A stretch of 64,000 nucleotides of DNA from Bacillus sp. PAMC26568 (GTDB lineage: Bacteria > Bacillota > Bacilli > Bacillales > Bacillaceae). Of the stretch, positions 61,061 to 64,000 are shown piece by piece (the first letter of the stretch is position 1; every line of letters begins with the position of its first letter). The position numbers were made by a program, and so were the translations under genes. Where the stretch lies: positions 248,001 through 312,000 of the forward strand of contig NZ_CP060137.1 of assembly GCF_014235785.1 (NCBI RefSeq), written 5' to 3'. The notes beneath the pieces are model-generated. The model was not told where the DNA came from. It made no database searches and saw only the letters and a list, made by a program, of their open reading frames with translations.

Positions 61061-61852
61061 GTGAAAAAAGTTTGGGTCATATTAACTTGTATGATATGTG
61101 TGATTATTATAATGGCTGGAAATCTGCACTGGCAGATTAAAACCGGATCAAAAGGTGCCCAGCAAGTATTAAAACTAGTAGATTCATCTAAAGAACAAAC
61201 TGAGAGCGAAGATGCTCCTATTAAAGAGGAACCGAATGCTTCTAAAAACCTTCCAAAAGAGCTTGCTGCGAAAATCAAAGCTGCTCAAGAAGGTGGAGAA
61301 CCGGTAAAGTTTGTGATGTATGGATCTGAAACAACCTCATCTGAGCCAAATGCCTGGCCAATCCTGCTTCAAAATAAACTGAATGAGGCTTATGGAGAAC
61401 AAGTTTTTGAAATTGTGATTCTTTCAGAAATAGACAAGACTTCAAGAGAAGTAATTAATGAAGGACTGTATAAAAAAATCATTGAACAGAATCCAGATCT
61501 TGTTTTATTAGAGCCATTTTTATTAAAAGACAATGGAGAAATTGGAATCTTAAATACACTTCTTAATGTAGAGACCATGGTTGCGGACATAAAAAAACAA
61601 AATCCAGAAGCTACGATTATGCTTCAGCCTCCTCATCCTTTATTCGGAGCAAAATTCTATCCAAAGGAAGTTGATGAGTTTAAGAAATTTGCAGAGGAAA
61701 AAGAGTATTTGTATCTTGATCATTGGATTAACTGGCCTAAAGGTGATGATGAGAAGTTGAACGATTATTTAACTGAAGATAAAAAGCCTAATGATCAGGG
61801 GAATAAGGCTTGGGCGGAGTATTTGATCGGTTATTTTGTGGCTGAAAAGTAA
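61061..61852 (+). CDS. SGNH/GDSL-hydrolase-like exported protein
   Basis: A 263-residue protein with an N-terminal membrane segment (about residues 4-21), a charged linker and a SGNH-hydrolase-like domain. The block-I position reads FVMYGSETTSSEPNAW (G-S instead of GDS), and the late block is LQPPHPLFGAK; the Asp-x-x-His of block V appears as YLDHWINWP. Members with changed nucleophile surroundings are found near EPS and surface genes in Bacillus and are supposed to modify polysaccharides (for example O-acetyl groups). Substrate unknown. GTG 61061 after AGTGAGGGA. Confidence 0.75.
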   Translation: MKKVWVILTCMICVIIIMAGNLHWQIKTGSKGAQQVLKLVDSSKEQTESEDAPIKEEPNASKNLPKELAAKIKAAQEGGEPVKFVMYGSETTSSEPNAWPILLQNKLNEAYGEQVFEIVILSEIDKTSREVINEGLYKKIIEQNPDLVLLEPFLLKDNGEIGILNTLLNVETMVADIKKQNPEATIMLQPPHPLFGAKFYPKEVDEFKKFAEEKEYLYLDHWINWPKGDDEKLNDYLTEDKKPNDQGNKAWAEYLIGYFVAEK

Positions 61853-61881
61853 GGGCAAGAGCTATAAAATGGGGGTACTTT

Positions 61882-62094
61882 ATGAAGAAATACATTTTCG
61901 CATTATTCATCTCTTCAGCCTTTCTTATATCGGGTTGTGCTATTGAAAAGAATGAGAAATCGCAATCCGCACAGCTAATAGAAATGGAAGCTCAAGTAAA
62001 ACAGTTGAAAATAGAAAATAGTAAGCTGAAGGCAGAGAATGCTAAGCTGCAAAAGGAAATAAGACTAGATCAAAAAAAGAATACTAATAAATAG
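61882..62094 (+). CDS. Small coiled-coil lipoprotein
   Basis: A 70-residue protein with signal peptide and lipobox LISGC (lipidated Cys19), then a Lys/Glu-rich helix (QLIEMEAQVKQLKIENSKLKAENAKLQKEI) with heptad spacing of L/I, forming a short coiled coil outside the membrane. Small lipoproteins of this kind are often spacers or partners of larger complexes. It follows the SGNH-type gene by 29 bases and ends in a terminator, so the two may be one transcript. Function unknown. Confidence 0.75.
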   Translation: MKKYIFALFISSAFLISGCAIEKNEKSQSAQLIEMEAQVKQLKIENSKLKAENAKLQKEIRLDQKKNTNK

Positions 62095-62118
62095 AGGCTT
62101 TCAGAAGTCTCTTTTTTC
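62093..62118 (+). terminator. Terminator after the small lipoprotein gene
   Basis: AGAGGCTT (62093-62100) pairs with AAGTCTCT (62105-62112, one wobble) around TCAG, followed by TTTTTC. Confidence 0.85.
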
Positions 62119-62212
62119 ATTTACTAAAGATTTATGAAAAGTTAAAGGTAAAGCTTTCAATTATGTTGTAATATAAATGTAGATACAAGTGACAAAAATA
62201 GGGGGAATAAAG

Positions 62213-63097
62213 ATGCATGTAAAAAAAGCAATTATCCCGGCAGCTGGTCTAGGAACGAGATTTTTACCGGCTACTAAAGCACAGCCTAAAGAAATGCTGC
62301 CTATTGTTGATAAACCTACCATTCAGTACATTATCGAAGAAGCAGTAGCTTCTGGCATAGAAGATATCTTAATCGTATCGGGCAGAGGGAAACGGGCGAT
62401 TGAAGACCATTTTGATAAATCTTATGAACTTGAAGAAACATTGATTAAAAAGGAAAAATGGGACTTGCTGAGCAAGGTTCAGGGAATTTCAGAGTTAGCC
62501 AATATTCATTATATTCGCCAGAAAGAACCATTGGGACTTGGGCACGCCATTTATTGTGCCAGAAGATTCATAGGGAATGAACCTTTCGCTGTTATGCTTG
62601 GAGACGACATTGTTCAATCAGATGTTCCTTGTTTGAAACAGCTAATCGATGTTTATGACCAATTCAAAAGCACAGTGATTGGCGTTCAAAATGTTAAACC
62701 TGAAGATGTATCAAAATATGGAATCGTCAGTTATGACCAAAATGGAAAAAAAGCTGACAATGTTTATAGAGTAAATGATTTAGTTGAAAAACCAAAACGA
62801 GAAGATGCCCCTTCACATACAGCTATTTTAGGCCGATATATTTTGCGACCTGAAATTTTTGATATCTTGGGTAATCTTAAACCTGGATCAGGCGGTGAAA
62901 TCCAATTGACCGATGCTCTAAAAGAGCTTGCATATAAAGAAGAAGTGACGGCTTATCACTTTAGCGGGAAGAGATATGATGTTGGAGATAAGCTGGGCTT
63001 TATACAGGCTACCATTGATTTTGCAATGGAAAATGAGGAGCTTAGGGAAGATATTCTTCAGTACATTAAATATAAAATTAAAAATGCAAAATCATGA
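62213..63097 (+). CDS. gtaB: UTP-glucose-1-phosphate uridylyltransferase, second copy
   Basis: A 294-residue enzyme, like the product of 27486, with [49 protein letters not shown] and [10 protein letters not shown] with [15 protein letters not shown]-glucose produced here can feed wall teichoic acid glucosylation, glycolipids and the adjacent UDP-glucose dehydrogenase. The two copies differ at many positions, so they are old paralogues or one came in with the EPS locus. ATG 62213 after AGGGGGAATAA; an in-frame GTG at 62189 is unlikely. ugd follows after 25 bases. Confidence 0.94.
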   Translation: MHVKKAIIPAAGLGTRFLPATKAQPKEMLPIVDKPTIQYIIEEAVASGIEDILIVSGRGKRAIEDHFDKSYELEETLIKKEKWDLLSKVQGISELANIHYIRQKEPLGLGHAIYCARRFIGNEPFAVMLGDDIVQSDVPCLKQLIDVYDQFKSTVIGVQNVKPEDVSKYGIVSYDQNGKKADNVYRVNDLVEKPKREDAPSHTAILGRYILRPEIFDILGNLKPGSGGEIQLTDALKELAYKEEVTAYHFSGKRYDVGDKLGFIQATIDFAMENEELREDILQYIKYKIKNAKS

Positions 63098-63122
63098 CTT
63101 AGAAAGGTCAGGGGATTTTTCT

Positions 63123-64000
63123 GTGAGAATATCAGTTGCTGGAACTGGATATGTAGGGTTGGTAACAGGTGTATGCTTAGCTGAAATCGGCCATCAAGTC
63201 ATATGTGTTGATATCGATGAAGCGAAAGTTGCTATGCTTAATAAAGGGGATTCTCCAATATATGAGCCTGGTTTAGAAGAATTGATGAAAAAAAACGTTG
63301 AATCAGACCGACTCAAATTCACGTCTGATTCTGAAATGGCATATCAGCATAGTGACATTATCTTCATCGCTGTTGGCACACCTGAAAATGAAGACGGTTC
63401 TGCGAATTTGAAGTACGTCGAAGCAGCTGCGATACAAATTGCTGAACAAATTCGAAATGATGTCATTGTTGTCGTAAAGAGTACTGTTCCAGTCGGCACG
63501 AATGAATATATCCTTGAGATTATTAAGAAACACAAATCTATATTTCTTGAAGCAGAAGTCGTTTCCAATCCTGAATTTCTTAGAGAAGGATCTGCTATCC
63601 AAGATACATTCCATGGGGATCGGATTGTCATAGGTTCAAGCTCAACGGCAGCTGGTGATCAGGTTGAAGAAGTATACAAACCTCTTGGCATTCCTGTTGT
63701 CCGTACGGATATCAGAAGTGCTGAAATGATAAAATATGCAGCCAATGCTTTTTTAGCAACAAAAATTAGCTTTATCAATGAAATTGCGAACATTTGTGAA
63801 AAGGTAGGTGCAGACATTGAAGATGTGGCTGAGGGAATCGGCAAGGATGCACGAATTGGCTCGCAATTTTTAAAAGCAGGCATCGGATATGGGGGATCAT
63901 GCTTTCCAAAAGATACAAAAGCACTTGTACAATTGGCAGGCAACGTACAGCATCAATTTGACCTCCTAGATTCAGTCATAACCGTAAACAATCGACAGCC
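63123..64000 (+). CDS. ugd: UDP-glucose 6-dehydrogenase, truncated by window edge
   Basis: The frame from GTG 63123 stays open to base 64000 (292 codons plus two bases of a protein of about 440). It oxidises UDP-glucose to UDP-glucuronate with NAD. The N-terminal Rossmann motif is ISVAGTGYVGLVTGVCLAEIGH, and the catalytic cysteine is in GYGGSCFPKDTKAL (about residue 260), with STVPVGTNEYI and NPEFLREGSA before it. In B. subtilis the equivalent gene, ywqF, follows ywqE and is a target of the tyrosine kinase YwqD; here it lies ~36 kb away behind gtaB. AAGGTCAGGGGATT precedes the start. Confidence 0.94.
   Translation, partial: MRISVAGTGYVGLVTGVCLAEIGHQVICVDIDEAKVAMLNKGDSPIYEPGLEELMKKNVESDRLKFTSDSEMAYQHSDIIFIAVGTPENEDGSANLKYVEAAAIQIAEQIRNDVIVVVKSTVPVGTNEYILEIIKKHKSIFLEAEVVSNPEFLREGSAIQDTFHGDRIVIGSSSTAAGDQVEEVYKPLGIPVVRTDIRSAEMIKYAANAFLATKISFINEIANICEKVGADIEDVAEGIGKDARIGSQFLKAGIGYGGSCFPKDTKALVQLAGNVQHQFDLLDSVITVNNRQ

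Overview
The window reads as chromosome from a Bacillaceae endospore former close to Bacillus/Metabacillus. Evidence: sporulation genes (spoIID, spoIIQ, spoIIID), mbl, flhO/flhP, a ywmB-murAA-spoIID-ywnH/ywnJ-spoIIQ-spoIIID-mbl-flhO-flhP-fabZ-ywpF-ssbB-ywqA-ywqB-ywqC-ywqD-ywqE gene order like B. subtilis, AGGAGG-type ribosome sites and frequent TTG/GTG starts. It is not B. subtilis itself, because the left end carries complex I genes (nuoM, nuoN), which B. subtilis lacks.

Layout. 1-2.3 kb: end of a nuo operon. 2.4-13.7 kb: envelope, sporulation and flagellar core, with sigma-E-like and sigma-F-like promoters before spoIID and spoIIQ. 13.7-19.1 kb: fabZ, a NERD-domain protein, ywpF, a broken XRE regulator, competence ssbB behind a textbook ComK box, and a repeat-built coiled-coil protein. 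19.4-24.7 kb: SNF2 helicase ywqA with SWIM partner ywqB and very small genes. 24.9-42.3 kb: an exopolysaccharide/capsule locus: tyrosine-kinase module (ywqC, ywqD, ywqE), a structured leader that I read as an EAR antitermination element, gtaB, initiating sugar transferase, pyruvyl transferase, nitroreductase-like protein, flippase, four glycosyltransferases, polymerase, and nucleotide-sugar supply (manC, galE, manA). The part from about 29 to 37 kb is much more AT-rich than its flanks and is probably acquired.

42.4-47.4 kb: an alpha-glucoside PTS module (RpiR regulator, GH4 6-phospho-glucosidase, EIICB, ROK kinase) with a perfect 12-bp palindrome and a perfect cre match in its divergent promoter region. 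47.6-49.7 kb: one DUF262/HNH nuclease-like gene, probably anti-phage, between imperfect direct repeats. 49.8-53.8 kb: a small membrane protein, a ComK-family regulator, a metallophosphoesterase and a SEC-C protein. 54-62 kb: surface functions (LCP ligase, 1455-aa leucine-rich-repeat protein with an LPxTA sorting signal, membrane trypsin-like protease, SGNH protein, small lipoprotein). 62.2-64 kb: a second gtaB and the start of UDP-glucose dehydrogenase.

The most unusual DNA pattern is a dispersed intergenic family of arrays with a 21-bp period (usually five units), found at six places (6.95, 7.2, 14.25, 14.5, 19.2 and 53.8 kb). In each array one frame also reads as heptads of the type [D/E/A][N/S/H]K.... 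The EPS genes, the two gtaB copies, ugd and the tyrosine-kinase module probably serve one mannose/galactose-containing, possibly pyruvylated, cell-surface polysaccharide. ComK, ssbB and the nearby surface proteins point to competence and envelope functions.
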